The position numbers and the translations under genes were made by a program. A DNA stretch of 64,000 bases, taken from CALZJC01 sp963781065 (GTDB taxonomy: Bacteria; Acidobacteriota; Thermoanaerobaculia; Multivoradales; JAHEKO01). This document shows, piece after piece, positions 7,616 through 15,907 of the stretch. Positions within the stretch are counted from its first letter, which is position 1; each line of letters begins with the position of its first letter. The DNA is taken from NCBI GenBank assembly GCA_963781065.1, contig CAWAET010000022.1, forward strand, positions 116,906 to 180,905, given 5' to 3'. Under the pieces are notes generated by a model. It saw only the letters and a program-made list of their open reading frames with translations, did no database searches and was not told the origin of the DNA.

Positions 7616-9664
7616 TCAGTCGCCGCCGCGAGCGGCCAGCGGCACCTTGACCAGCGCCCAGGCGACGATCCCGAACAGCACCATGGCCAGCCAGCCGCCG
7701 ACCGACGCCAGCGCGCCGCCGGTATCAAACCCCAGCCAGCTGAGGGCGATCGAGCTGACCCCGCCGGGCGGGTCGGGCGGCAGCAGGAAGTAGAGCGCCG
7801 CCAGCCCCACCGCCATCAACGCCTCGCCGGCAATCAGGCCCGAGGCGACGAGCACGCCGCGGTTCTCCGACGCCAGCCGCTCGGTCCCGTCGTAGCGCCG
7901 CCGCTGGCGGATCCGCTCGATCACCCAGGCCAGCATGCCGCCGACGAAGATCGCCGCCGTGGTGTCGAAGTGCAGGTACATGCCGACCGCGATGAGCATC
8001 GGCGAGGGCGAGTCGATCAGCACCAGCGAGATGCCGAAGGCGATGCCGATGAGGATCAGCGCCCAGGGCATGTTGCCGCCGACGATGCCGGTGGCGAGCT
8101 GGGCCATCAGCCCCGCCTGCGGCGCCGCCAGCTGCTCGCCGCCGATGCCGCCGGGCACCCCGGCATGAAGGAAGACCATCGGCCAGACCAGGACGAAGGA
8201 GACCAGGACCACCGAGATCATCTCGGCCACCTCCATCCGCCAGGGGGTGCCGCCCAGCAGGTGGCCGACCTTGAGGTCCTGGATCATGTCGCCGGCCATC
8301 GCCGAGGCGCAGCAGACCACCGCCGCCACCCCCAGGACCGCCGCCACGCCACCCTTGCCGGTGACGCCGATCGCCACCATCAGCAGGGCGGCGATGATCA
8401 GGGTGGACAGCGCCAGGCCGCTGATCGGCTGGTTGGAGCCGCCGATCAGGCCCACCAGATAGCCGCCGACGGCGGCGAACAGGAAGCCGGTGACGGTCAT
8501 CACCAGTGCCGCGACCAGGGCGCCGAAGAAGCTCTTCGAGAAGTACCAGTAGAGCGCCGTCATCGGCACCACCGTCGCCACCACGCCAAGGGTGATCCAC
8601 TTGAGCGAGATGTCGATCTCGAGCCGCGAGCCGGCCTCCTCGACCGACTCGACAAACGACTTCTTACGGAAGTCGCGCGCCACCCGGACGAACGCCTGGC
8701 TGAGCGAGCCGCGCAGGCCGACCAGGGTGTGGACGGCGCCGACCAGCATGGCGCCGACGGCGATCGGCCGGACGTAGTTGCGCCACACCGAGTCGGCCAG
8801 CTCCAGCCCCTCGGCGCCGCCGGCCCGGGCCGCCAGGTCGGGGTCGGCGAAGAGCAACAGCGGCACCAGGAACAGCCAGCCGAAAGCGCCGCCCGAGAAG
8901 GCGACCGCCGCCAGCCGCGGGCCGATGATGTAGCCGACGGCGATCAGCGCCGGCGAGGCCGCCGGGCTGGCCAGGAAGGCGCCGCCGCCGTGGGCCACCT
9001 GGCCCAGGGGAGCCTCGGGGCTGCCGTGGTTGACCAGCGAGCGCGGGAAGCGCAGGAACCACTCCTTGGTGCCGGCGATCAACTCGATGCCGCGCGAGTT
9101 CTTGAACAGCTCGAGGAAGGCCGACAGGCCGATCGCCCCGAAGACGTAGCCGGCGCCGCTCTCGCCCTTCTGCCCCGCCTTGACCAGCTCGGCACAGGCG
9201 GCCGACTCGGGAAACGGCAGCTCGGCGTCCTCGACCAGAGTGCGCCGCAGGAGGATCACGAAAAGCACCCCGAGCACGCCCCCGACCAGCATGATGAAGG
9301 TGCTCGACCAGTAGTCGAACTCGGCCCAGACCGGCTCGCCGTCGACCCGGGCGATGAGAAACGCCGGAATGGTGAAGATCGCCCCGGCGACCAGCGCCTC
9401 GCCCACCGAGGCGGTCGTGCGCGCCAGGTTCTGCTCCAGCACGTTGCCGCGCATGAAGGGCAAGCGGAAGGCGGCGATCGCCACCACCGCGGCGGGAAAG
9501 GTGGCCGAGATGGTCAGCCCGGCCTTGAGCCCCAGGTAGGCGTTGGCGGCGCCGAGGACGATCGCCATCAGGATCCCCAGCACCAGGGCCTTGACGGTCA
9601 GCTCGGGCAGGTCGGCGTCGGCCGGAACGTACGGCACGTGCCGCGATTCGCTGGTCTCGCTCAT
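7616..9664 (-). CDS. OPT-family oligopeptide/metal-chelate transporter
   Basis: The 682-residue protein has about 15 membrane spans and the OPT-family opening ELTVKALVLGILMAIVLGAANAYLGLKAGLTISATFPAAVV, with later conserved parts such as RGNVLEQNLARTTASVGEAL and GGSNQPISGLAL. Bacterial members import small peptides or metal-siderophore complexes with protons; the substrate here is unknown. The ATG at 9664 is chosen because GGAGGA sits seven bases upstream; an in-frame ATG ten codons earlier lacks one. The gene is monocistronic, convergent with the thioesterase gene, and its upstream side faces a repeat-rich noncoding region. Confidence 0.92.
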   Translation of the reverse strand: MSETSESRHVPYVPADADLPELTVKALVLGILMAIVLGAANAYLGLKAGLTISATFPAAVVAIAAFRLPFMRGNVLEQNLARTTASVGEALVAGAIFTIPAFLIARVDGEPVWAEFDYWSSTFIMLVGGVLGVLFVILLRRTLVEDAELPFPESAACAELVKAGQKGESGAGYVFGAIGLSAFLELFKNSRGIELIAGTKEWFLRFPRSLVNHGSPEAPLGQVAHGGGAFLASPAASPALIAVGYIIGPRLAAVAFSGGAFGWLFLVPLLLFADPDLAARAGGAEGLELADSVWRNYVRPIAVGAMLVGAVHTLVGLRGSLSQAFVRVARDFRKKSFVESVEEAGSRLEIDISLKWITLGVVATVVPMTALYWYFSKSFFGALVAALVMTVTGFLFAAVGGYLVGLIGGSNQPISGLALSTLIIAALLMVAIGVTGKGGVAAVLGVAAVVCCASAMAGDMIQDLKVGHLLGGTPWRMEVAEMISVVLVSFVLVWPMVFLHAGVPGGIGGEQLAAPQAGLMAQLATGIVGGNMPWALILIGIAFGISLVLIDSPSPMLIAVGMYLHFDTTAAIFVGGMLAWVIERIRQRRRYDGTERLASENRGVLVASGLIAGEALMAVGLAALYFLLPPDPPGGVSSIALSWLGFDTGGALASVGGWLAMVLFGIVAWALVKVPLAARGGD

Positions 9665-9741
9665 CAGAGTCCTCCACTCGGTGGGAAGGGGCACATGCTA
9701 CCGGAATCACCTCGCCGCCTGCGCCGTTCCTGGGCCGCTCC

Positions 9742-9892
9742 AAGCCGCCGAGGTGACGCTCCGTGGCGATGGCTCCCGCGCTTGGTGGCGGAAGGGTCGG
9801 GGCGCGGCGCTTCGGTGTGGTGGAGATGGCGTTCGAGCTGTAGCGTTTGGCGCGGTCCGCTTTATTCGCCACTCCGGTCACCTCGGCGGCTT
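9742..9892. repeat. Long imperfect hairpin with 16-bp perfect terminal stem
   Basis: AAGCCGCCGAGGTGAC at 9742-9757 is the exact reverse complement of 9877-9892. Further pairing continues inward: GTGGCGA at 9763-9769 with TCGCCAC at 9866-9872, and CCGCGC at 9776-9781 with GCGCGG at 9850-9855. The whole 151-base segment can therefore fold back on itself. It lies about 80 bases upstream of the OPT start codon. It could be a palindromic repeat element or a structured leader; the sequence does not decide. Confidence 0.7.
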
Positions 9893-9955
9893 TGCGCTGC
9901 GGTGGTGTCCTCCGGGCATCGACCGGGGAGCACGGCCGGGCCGTTGATGCACAAC

Positions 9956-10051
9956 CGCAGGGCGTAGCCGGAGTGGGCGCCACGGGAGGAGCGGAGCATC
10001 GACATACGCAGCGCAGCGACCGCGGGGCGACCCGGAGGCGAAGCCCGGCCC
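9956..10051. repeat. Diverged third copy of the 95-base module
   Basis: This stretch shares GGGCGTAGCCGGAGTGG at its start, GCAGCGCAGCGACCG in the middle and GAAGCCCGGCCC at its end with the tandem copies at 10321-10520, in the same order and spacing, but differs at many other positions. It therefore looks like an older member of the same repeat family. A small imperfect hairpin (GCATC at 9917-9921 with GATGC at 9946-9950) lies just before it. Confidence 0.55.
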
Positions 10052-10083
10052 TCACCCGAAACGCCCGGGGGCCGGCCGGCAAC

Positions 10084-10248
10084 AGGAGTCGAGGGATGGA
10101 TCCTCCGGGGGGACGGCTCGCGCTCTTCCGAATGCGGGTGGGAGGCGCTCGCCTCCTTCGCGCGGCGCTCGGGCCGCGGGTGCCCTTTGACCGGAGGTGC
10201 CAGCGCGCCGGCTCAGAGCCCCCCGGGTGGACCCATCCCTCGACTCCT
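10084..10248. repeat. Branched inverted-repeat element of 165 bases
   Basis: The left arm begins AGGAGTCGAGGGATGG (10084-10099) and runs to a GGGGGG at 10107-10112. The right arm (10219-10248) is its inverted complement, with a few mismatches and one extra base. Inside, CGCGCT at 10119-10124 can pair with AGCGCG at 10202-10207, TCCG at 10127-10130 with CGGA at 10192-10195, and two further hairpins form at 10141-10156 (GGAGGC-GCTC-GCCTCC) and 10162-10177 (GCGGC/GCCGC). It has the size and shape of a palindromic mobile repeat (MITE-like) or structured RNA. No target duplication is obvious. Confidence 0.6.
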
Positions 10249-10320
10249 GACGCCGGCCTCCGGTAGGGGGGCACTCATCGGTCGAGCGGACTGAAAGCTG
10301 CCCAGCCAGCTCAGCACAAT

Positions 10321-10520
10321 CGGAGGGCGTAGCCGGAGTGGACGCCCCCGGGGAGCGAAGCCTTGGCTGCGAGCGCAGCGACCGGGGAGCGACCACGCAG
10401 GCGGAGCCCGGCCCGTGGGCACGACCGGAGGGCGTAGCCGGAGTGGGCGCCCCCGGGGAGCGGAGCCTTGGCTGCGAGCGCAGCGACCGGGGAGCGGCCA
10501 CGCAGGCGGAGCCCGGCCCG
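10321..10520. repeat. Two tandem copies of a 95-base GC-rich module
   Basis: Positions 10321-10415 and 10426-10520 are the same 95-base sequence with three single-base differences (A/G at the GAGTGGACG/GAGTGGGCG position, GCGAAGCC/GCGGAGCC, and GCGACCACG/GCGGCCACG). They are separated by ten bases. Both contain GAGCGCAGCGACCGGGGAGC. With only two close copies and a spacer of ten, this is not a CRISPR array. The array ends 80 bases from the 3' end of tRNA-Pro. No coding role is apparent. Confidence 0.85.
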
Positions 10521-10600
10521 CGCGGCACCACCGCACGGATCGCCGACCGGCCGGCGTGCATCGACGTCGGGGCGCGGCAGGCGCCGTGTCGTCGGGAAGA

Positions 10601-10677
10601 TGGTCGGGGCGAGAGGATTTGAACCTCCGGCCTCACGGTCCCGAACCGTGCGCTCTACCAAGCTGAGCTACGCCCCG
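10601..10677 (-). tRNA. tRNA-Pro (anticodon CGG)
   Basis: A complete cloverleaf on the minus strand: acceptor stem CGGGGCG/CGCCCCG, D-arm GCTC-AGCTTGGTA-GAGC, anticodon stem CACGG/CCGTG around loop TTCGGGA (anticodon CGG, followed by G37 as usual in tRNA-Pro), variable loop AGGCC, and T-arm GGAGG-TTCAAAT-CCTCT. The discriminator base is A, and the CCA end is encoded in the DNA (10603-10601). It reads the codon CCG, frequent in this high-GC genome. A promoter matching sigma-70 consensus lies just upstream (10729-10757). Confidence 0.96.
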
Positions 10678-10728
10678 TGGGAGCTGCCTGCGCTGCGGCT
10701 TCGGGCGGCCGGCAGCAGACAGCGCAGA

Positions 10729-10757
10729 AGGATACCGCCGGCCTCCGAAACGGTCAA
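10729..10757 (-). promoter_or_regulatory. Sigma-70-type promoter of tRNA-Pro
   Basis: On the minus strand TTGACC (10757-10752) and TATCCT (10734-10729) are separated by exactly 17 bases. This gives a good -35/-10 pair pointing at the tRNA, whose mature 5' end is about 45 bases beyond the expected start of transcription. Confidence 0.65.
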
Positions 10758-10785
10758 GACAGTTGCGATAAGCTCGGCGACCAAG

Positions 10786-12575
10786 ATGCCTATCAAAACC
10801 CTGAGCGAACTGTTCCTCGTCGTCGCCGGCCACCAGAAGGCGGACTGCCTGCTGTACAAGAGCGGCGGCCGCTTTGAACCGATCTCCTCGGCCGAGCTGG
10901 TCGACCGCGTGCGCCGGCTTGCCACCGCCCTCATCGAGCTCGGCGTCGAGCGCGGCGACACGGTGGCGCTGATGGCCGAGAACGGGCCGCACTGGCCCGT
11001 CGCCGACTTCGCCACCCTCTGCATCGGCGGCGTGGTGGTGCCGGTCTACCCCACCCTGACACCGGACCAGGCGGCCTACGTGGTCAACGACTGCGACGCC
11101 AAGCTGGTCCTGGTCCAGGGCCGCGAGCGCCTCGACGGGCTGCTCGGCGAGCGCGGCGACATGCCCAGCGTCGAGCGGTTCGTGGCGATCGACGTCGAGC
11201 CCGCGGGCGACGAGGCGCTGAGCTACTCGCGCCTGCTGGCCGAGAGCGCCGCAATGCCCGCCGACGAGCTCGAGCGCCAGGCGCGGCTGGCCAAGCCGGA
11301 CGACCTGGCGACCTTCATCTACACCAGCGGCACCACCGGCAACCCCAAGGGCGTGATGCTGAGCCACGGCAACATCACCTCCAACGTGCTGGCCTCACTC
11401 GAGTGTCTGGACATCGAGGGCAGCTACACGGCGCTTTCGTTCCTGCCGCTGTCGCACTCGTTCGAGCGCACCATCGACTACATCTACTTCTATCGCGGCA
11501 CCACGATCGCCTACGCCGAGTCGGTCTCGGCGGTGGCCAAGAACCTGCGCGAGGTCAACCCGCACGTCTTCGTCTCGGTGCCGCGGGTCTACGAGAAGAT
11601 CATCGCCAAGGTGCACGAGGGCGTCGCCTCGAGCCCGCCGCTCAAGCAGAAGATCTTCCGCTGGGCCGAGGGCGTGGCGCGCCAGGCGCTGCCCTACCGG
11701 CTGCAGCGCCAGCGGCCGCCGGGTCTGCTGGGCCTCAAGACGGCGCTGGCCGACAAGCTGGTGTTCGGCAAGCTCAAGGAGGCGCTGGGCGATCGCTTCC
11801 GCTTCGCCATGTCCGGCGGCGCGCCGCTGGCGCCGGAGATCGCGCGCTTCTTCTGGGGCGCGGGAATCGAGATCTACGAGGGCTACGGCCTCTCCGAGAC
11901 CTCGCCGGTGCTGACCGTCAACCGGCCGGGCAGGACCAAGCTGGGCACCGTCGGGCCGGCCCTGCCCGGCGTCGAGCTGCAAGATCGCCGAGGACGGCGA
12001 GATCCTCGCCCGTGGTCCCAACATCATGCTCGGCTACCACAACCTGCCCGAGGAGACCGCCGAGACGATCGACGACGAGGGCTGGTTCCACACCGGCGAC
12101 ATCGGCGAGATCGACGCCGACGGCTTCCTCAAGATCACCGACCGCAAGAAAGAGATCATCGTCAACGCCTACGGCAAGAACGTCGCCCCGGCGCCGATCG
12201 AGAACGAGCTCAAGTCCAGCCGGTTCATCGGCCAGGCGGTGGTCATCGGCGACCGGCGCAAGATGCTGGCGGCGCTGCTGGTGCCCGACTTCGACACCCT
12301 GGCCAGCTGGGCCCGAGGGCGAGGGGCTGGCCGCCGACGACATCCCGACGCTGCTCGCCGAGCCGCGGGTGCTCGAGCTGTTCCAGCACGAGGTGGCGAC
12401 GGTCAACCACGAGCTCGCCCGCTACGAGCAGGTCCAGGTCTGGGAGCTGCTGCCCGACGAGTTCACCATCGAGACCGGCGAGCTGACCCCGACCCAGAAG
12501 ATCAAGCGCCGGGTGATCAACGACAAGTACGGCGAGGTCGTGGAAGAGCTCTACCGGCGCGCCGAAGGCGACTGA
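10786..12575 (+). CDS. Long-chain acyl-CoA synthetase (AMP-forming), with two +1 frameshifts
   Basis: Adenylate-forming enzyme that activates fatty acids with ATP and CoA. Motifs in order: TFIYTSGTTGNPKGVMLSHGN (AMP-binding P-loop), FLPLSHSFERTIDYIYF, FAMSGGAPLAPEIARFFW, YEGYGLSETSPV, then GWFHTGDIGEID and DRKKEIIVNAYGKNVAP with the hinge and C-terminal lysine region. The reading frame breaks twice. An extra base near 11980 breaks GVEL from KIAEDGEILARGP, and another near 12312 breaks LASWA from EGEGLAADD. Removing one base at each point gives a normal product of 595 residues of the bacterial FAA/FadD-like type. ATG 10786 starts the conserved N-terminus. It precedes a FadJ-type gene by 67 bases, which fits a beta-oxidation operon. 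The two breaks are more likely sequence errors than decay because all motifs are intact. Confidence 0.85.
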
Positions 12576-12642
12576 TCCGGCGCCGGCTCCGCGAGCCGGA
12601 GCCGGGCGCCGCGTACCCTGCATTCCAGAGAGGAGGCTCCCT

Positions 12643-14760
12643 GTGTCGCGCGTATTCCGCCTGGACGAGTTGGGCGACGGACTGGCCACGCTGACCTTCG
12701 ACGACCCCGACAAGAAGGTCAACGTCTTCCGCCGGCCGGTGTTGGCCGAGCTGGACGAGCGCATCGCCGAGCTGGGCGGGCGGGACGACATCCGCTGCCT
12801 GGTGCTGTTGTCGGGCAAGCGGGGCAACTTCATCGCCGGCGCCGACATCGAGGAGATCGCCCACGTCGATGACGCCGACGAGGCCGAGGCCGGCGTGCGC
12901 ATCGGCCAGCGGTTGTTCAACTCGTGGTCGGCGCTGCCCTTCCCGACCATCGCCGCCGTCCGCGGCACCTGCGTCGGCGGCGGCCTGGAGCTGGCTCTGG
13001 CCGGCGACTACATCCTGATCAGCGATCGCGACGACGTGCGCATCGGGCTGCCGGAGATCCGACTCGGCATCCTGCCGGCCTGGGGCGGCTGCACCCGGCT
13101 GCCGGCGCGGGTGGGCCTGACCGCGGCGCTCGACATCATCCTCGCCGGCAAGACGGTGCGGCCCTACAAGGCGTTCAAGATCGGCCTGGCCGACGCGCTC
13201 ATCCCCGACGCCGGCTTCGGCCACCAGGTGCGCGCCTTCGCCCACCGGGTGATCGCGGGGAAGACGCCCCGCCGGCGCGACGGCGGCCTGAAGAACCTGC
13301 TGCTCGAGGGCAACCCGGTGGGCCGCAAGGTGGTCTTCGACCAGGCGCGCAAGCAGGTCCTGAAGAGGACCGGCGGCCTCTACCCGGCGCCGCTTCGGGC
13401 GATCGAGGTGGTCAAGGTGGGCATCGACCGGGGGCTCGAGGCCGGCCTCGACGCCGAGGCCCGGGCGGCCGCCGAGCTGGCAATCTCGCCGACCTGCAAG
13501 AGCCTGCTGCACGTCTTCCAGTTGATGGAGGGCGCCAAACAGAGCGGCGCCCGCGCGGCGGCGCGGCCCGTGCGCTCGGCGGCGGTGCTGGGTGCCGGCG
13601 TCATGGGCGGCGGCATCGCCCAGCTGCTCGCCGACAAGGCCGACCTGCCGGTGCGCCTGAAGGAGATCGCCGTCGAGCCGCTGGCCAAAGGCATGGAGCA
13701 CGCCTCCGGGCTGTTCGCCAAACAGGTCCGGCGCCGGTGGCTGTCGAAGCCCGAGGCGCAACGCAAGATGGCGCTGCTGCGGCCGACCCTCGACTACGCC
13801 GGCTTCGATCGGGTCGACTTCGTCATCGAGGCGGTGGTCGAGCGGCTGGACGTCAAGCAGCAGGTCTTCGCCCAGCTCGCCGAGCAGCTTAGCGAGGACG
13901 CCGTGATGGCCTCGAACACCTCGTCGCTGTCGATCGACCTGATCGGCGCCGAGACCCCGCATCCCGAGCGCGTCGTCGGCATGCACTTCTTCAACCCGGT
14001 GCACAAGATGCCGCTCGTGGAGGTGATCTCCGGCAGCCGCACCTCGGACGAGACCGCCCAGCGGGTGGTGGCCCTGTGCCGCCGCCTCGGCAAGACGCCG
14101 GTGGTGGTCAAGGACGGGCCGGGCTTCCTGGTCAACCGGCTACTGGCCTTCTCCATGGCCGAGGCGCTGTGGCTGCTGGACGAGGGCTACGGCATCGCCG
14201 AGGTCGACCGCATCATGAAGGAGTGGGGCCAGCCGGTGGGGCCGTTCACCCTGATGGACGAGGTCGGCATCGACGTCGCCGTGCACGTGGCTCACATCAT
14301 CGGCGACGCCTTCTCCGACCGGCTGGCCCAGCCCGACTGGCTCGATCGGCTGACCGCCGACGGCCGACTGGGAGTGAAGGCGGGCAAGGGCATCTACCGC
14401 TACGACAAGGGCGAGCGCGGCGGGGTCGACGCCGACGTCTGGAGCGCCATCGGCCGCCAGCCGTCCGGCGCCGCCCCCGACCCGGATCTGGTGGCCGATC
14501 GACTGGTCCTGCCGATGGTCAACGAGGCGGCGCGCTGTCTCGACGAGGGCGTGGTGGCCGATGCCGGAGCGCTCGACCTGGCGATGATCCTGGGCACCGG
14601 CTTCCCGCCGTTCCGCGGCGGCCTGCTGCGCTGGGCGGACGGGCAGGGCCTCGCGGGGCTCGGTGAGGCGATGGAACGGCTCGCCTCCCAGGTGGCGCCC
14701 CGCTTCGCGCCCTCGGCGGCGTTCACCGCTCGCGCCGAAGGCGGCGGCTTCTACGACTGA
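12643..14760 (+). CDS. fadJ: 3-hydroxyacyl-CoA dehydrogenase / enoyl-CoA hydratase fusion (fatty-acid oxidation complex alpha subunit)
   Basis: The 705-residue bifunctional beta-oxidation enzyme has an N-terminal crotonase domain (residues about 1-190: GNFIAGADIEEI, TCVGGGLELALAGDY and LPEIRLGILPAWGG with the catalytic glutamates). The NAD-binding hydroxyacyl-CoA dehydrogenase domain follows (from about residue 310: VLGAGVMGGGIAQLLADK, SNTSSLSI, GMHFFNPVHKMPLVEV with the catalytic histidine, DGPGFLVNRLL), then the C-terminal helical domain. It hydrates enoyl-CoA and oxidises the product to 3-ketoacyl-CoA. The GTG start at 12643 has AGGAGG eight bases upstream. The usual thiolase partner (FadA/FadI) is not adjacent, so it must be encoded elsewhere. 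The gene directly follows the acyl-CoA synthetase gene. Confidence 0.93.
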   Translation: MSRVFRLDELGDGLATLTFDDPDKKVNVFRRPVLAELDERIAELGGRDDIRCLVLLSGKRGNFIAGADIEEIAHVDDADEAEAGVRIGQRLFNSWSALPFPTIAAVRGTCVGGGLELALAGDYILISDRDDVRIGLPEIRLGILPAWGGCTRLPARVGLTAALDIILAGKTVRPYKAFKIGLADALIPDAGFGHQVRAFAHRVIAGKTPRRRDGGLKNLLLEGNPVGRKVVFDQARKQVLKRTGGLYPAPLRAIEVVKVGIDRGLEAGLDAEARAAAELAISPTCKSLLHVFQLMEGAKQSGARAAARPVRSAAVLGAGVMGGGIAQLLADKADLPVRLKEIAVEPLAKGMEHASGLFAKQVRRRWLSKPEAQRKMALLRPTLDYAGFDRVDFVIEAVVERLDVKQQVFAQLAEQLSEDAVMASNTSSLSIDLIGAETPHPERVVGMHFFNPVHKMPLVEVISGSRTSDETAQRVVALCRRLGKTPVVVKDGPGFLVNRLLAFSMAEALWLLDEGYGIAEVDRIMKEWGQPVGPFTLMDEVGIDVAVHVAHIIGDAFSDRLAQPDWLDRLTADGRLGVKAGKGIYRYDKGERGGVDADVWSAIGRQPSGAAPDPDLVADRLVLPMVNEAARCLDEGVVADAGALDLAMILGTGFPPFRGGLLRWADGQGLAGLGEAMERLASQVAPRFAPSAAFTARAEGGGFYD

Positions 14761-14806
14761 GGCCGTCTCGCGGACGATCCAGCCCAACCCGGACAGGAGC
14801 CCAGCC

Positions 14807-15907
14807 ATGCCCCCGACGCGCCACTTCCTCGCCCTCCTGGCGCTCGCCCTGCCGGCGGTCGCCCTCACCGCCGCAGCCCAGGAGCAGCCAGCCGGCCGCT
14901 TTGGCGAGCGCATCCAGGTGACCGAGGTACTGCTCGACGTGCTCGTCACCGACGGCACCGGCAACCTCGTCGTCGGTCTGGACGAGGGCGACTTTGTCGT
15001 CGAGGAGGAGGGCCAGCCGGTGGAAGTCGCCGCGGCGACGTTCTACGGCAGCGGCAAGCAGTTCGACTCGGCGGCCCTCACCGGCCGCCTGGAGCCCGCC
15101 GGCGCCGCGACCGGCGACCGCTTCTTCATCCTCTTCTTCCACGACCTGCGGCGCGAGGCGCCGTCGCTGCTGCGCCAACAGCGCGACGCCACCGCACAGT
15201 CGCGCGACTGGGTCGAAGAGTCGCTGGGCGAGCGGGACTGGGTAGCGGTGGTGAGCTACTACGCCAAGCTGCGAATCCACCAGGACTTCACCCGCGACCG
15301 GGCGCAGGTGCTGTCGGGGCTCGACTCGGTCGCCCGGGGTGAAGACCCCGGCGCGACCTGGTCGGCCGCGGCCCAGCTCGGCGACGAGCCGTCGCTGACC
15401 CGCCATCTGGCCCAGGGCAAGGAGCTGCGCCGGCAGACCGCCCGCATCGAAGACGGCCTCAAGGTGCTCGCCGAGGCCGCCGCGCACGTGCGGGGGCGCA
15501 AGAACCTGGTCTTCTTCTCCATCGGCTTCGGCGACGTGGACCGGTTCGGCTGGAAGCCCGACCGGCGCTACTACCCGCGCACCAAGCAGGCACTGAACGA
15601 CGCCAACGTGGCGGTCTACGCGATCGCCTTGACCGGCGGCGCGTCCGTGAGCGACCCGGTGATCGAGGCCCTAGGCCAGTCGCTGAGCCAGCTGGCCGAC
15701 GACACCGGCGGCCGCCAATTCCAGACCTTCGCCACCTTCGCGGCGCCGCTGGCGCAGGTCGCCCGGGACAGCGGCGGCTACTACCTGCTGAGCTACAGCG
15801 CCGAATACCCGGCCGGCCGCAGCGGCTACCGCAAGGTCACCGTCCGGACCAAGAACCCGGATCTGCGGGTGCGGGCTCGCGACGGCTATCTGTTCGGCGG
15901 CCGATGA
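14807..15907 (+). CDS. Secreted VWFA-related domain protein (Acidobacteria type)
   Basis: A 366-residue protein with a signal peptide (HFLALLALALPAVALTAAAQ). A beta-rich start, IQVTEVLLDVLVTDGTGNLV with GLDEGDFVVEEEGQPVEVA, is the hallmark of the VWFA-related domain family expanded in Acidobacteria. The VWA fold follows (FFILFFHDLRRE, GRKNLVFFSIGFG, ALNDANVAVYAIAL, DTGGR). The C-terminus GYYLLSYSAEYP ... YRKVTVRTKNPDLRVRARDGY is typical of the same family. The MIDAS-like D-x-S-x-S is not evident; FHDLRRE occupies that place. Function is unknown, probably adhesion or protein interaction outside the cell. ATG 14807 has AGGAG upstream; the open frame extends further 5' but that is outside the leader. 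Its 3' end overlaps the convergent gene by 71 bases. Confidence 0.88.
   Translation: MPPTRHFLALLALALPAVALTAAAQEQPAGRFGERIQVTEVLLDVLVTDGTGNLVVGLDEGDFVVEEEGQPVEVAAATFYGSGKQFDSAALTGRLEPAGAATGDRFFILFFHDLRREAPSLLRQQRDATAQSRDWVEESLGERDWVAVVSYYAKLRIHQDFTRDRAQVLSGLDSVARGEDPGATWSAAAQLGDEPSLTRHLAQGKELRRQTARIEDGLKVLAEAAAHVRGRKNLVFFSIGFGDVDRFGWKPDRRYYPRTKQALNDANVAVYAIALTGGASVSDPVIEALGQSLSQLADDTGGRQFQTFATFAAPLAQVARDSGGYYLLSYSAEYPAGRSGYRKVTVRTKNPDLRVRARDGYLFGGR

Larger units (their letters stand above)
9665..10600. other. Repeat-rich noncoding region between the OPT gene and tRNA-Pro
   Basis: No gene is convincing in these 936 bases: the open frames are low-complexity Arg/Ala/Gly/Pro products that change frame with the repeats. 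Instead the region holds, left to right, a long hairpin (9742-9892), a diverged copy of a 95-base module (9956-10051), a second long branched hairpin (10084-10248) and two near-identical copies of the 95-base module in tandem (10321-10520). These are listed separately. Their position at the 3' side of a tRNA gene is a common place for mobile or repetitive DNA to accumulate. Confidence 0.7.

Noticed and set aside
10321..10520. A CRISPR array near the tRNA
   Set aside because: Only two close copies of a 95-base unit with a ten-base spacer; CRISPR repeats are 21-48 bases with spacers of about 30, and no cas gene is in view.
9543..10636. Open frames of 130-195 codons across the repeat region
   Set aside because: Their peptides repeat with the 95-base modules (RGRPLRLRPP-like), change frame between copies and lack ribosome sites.
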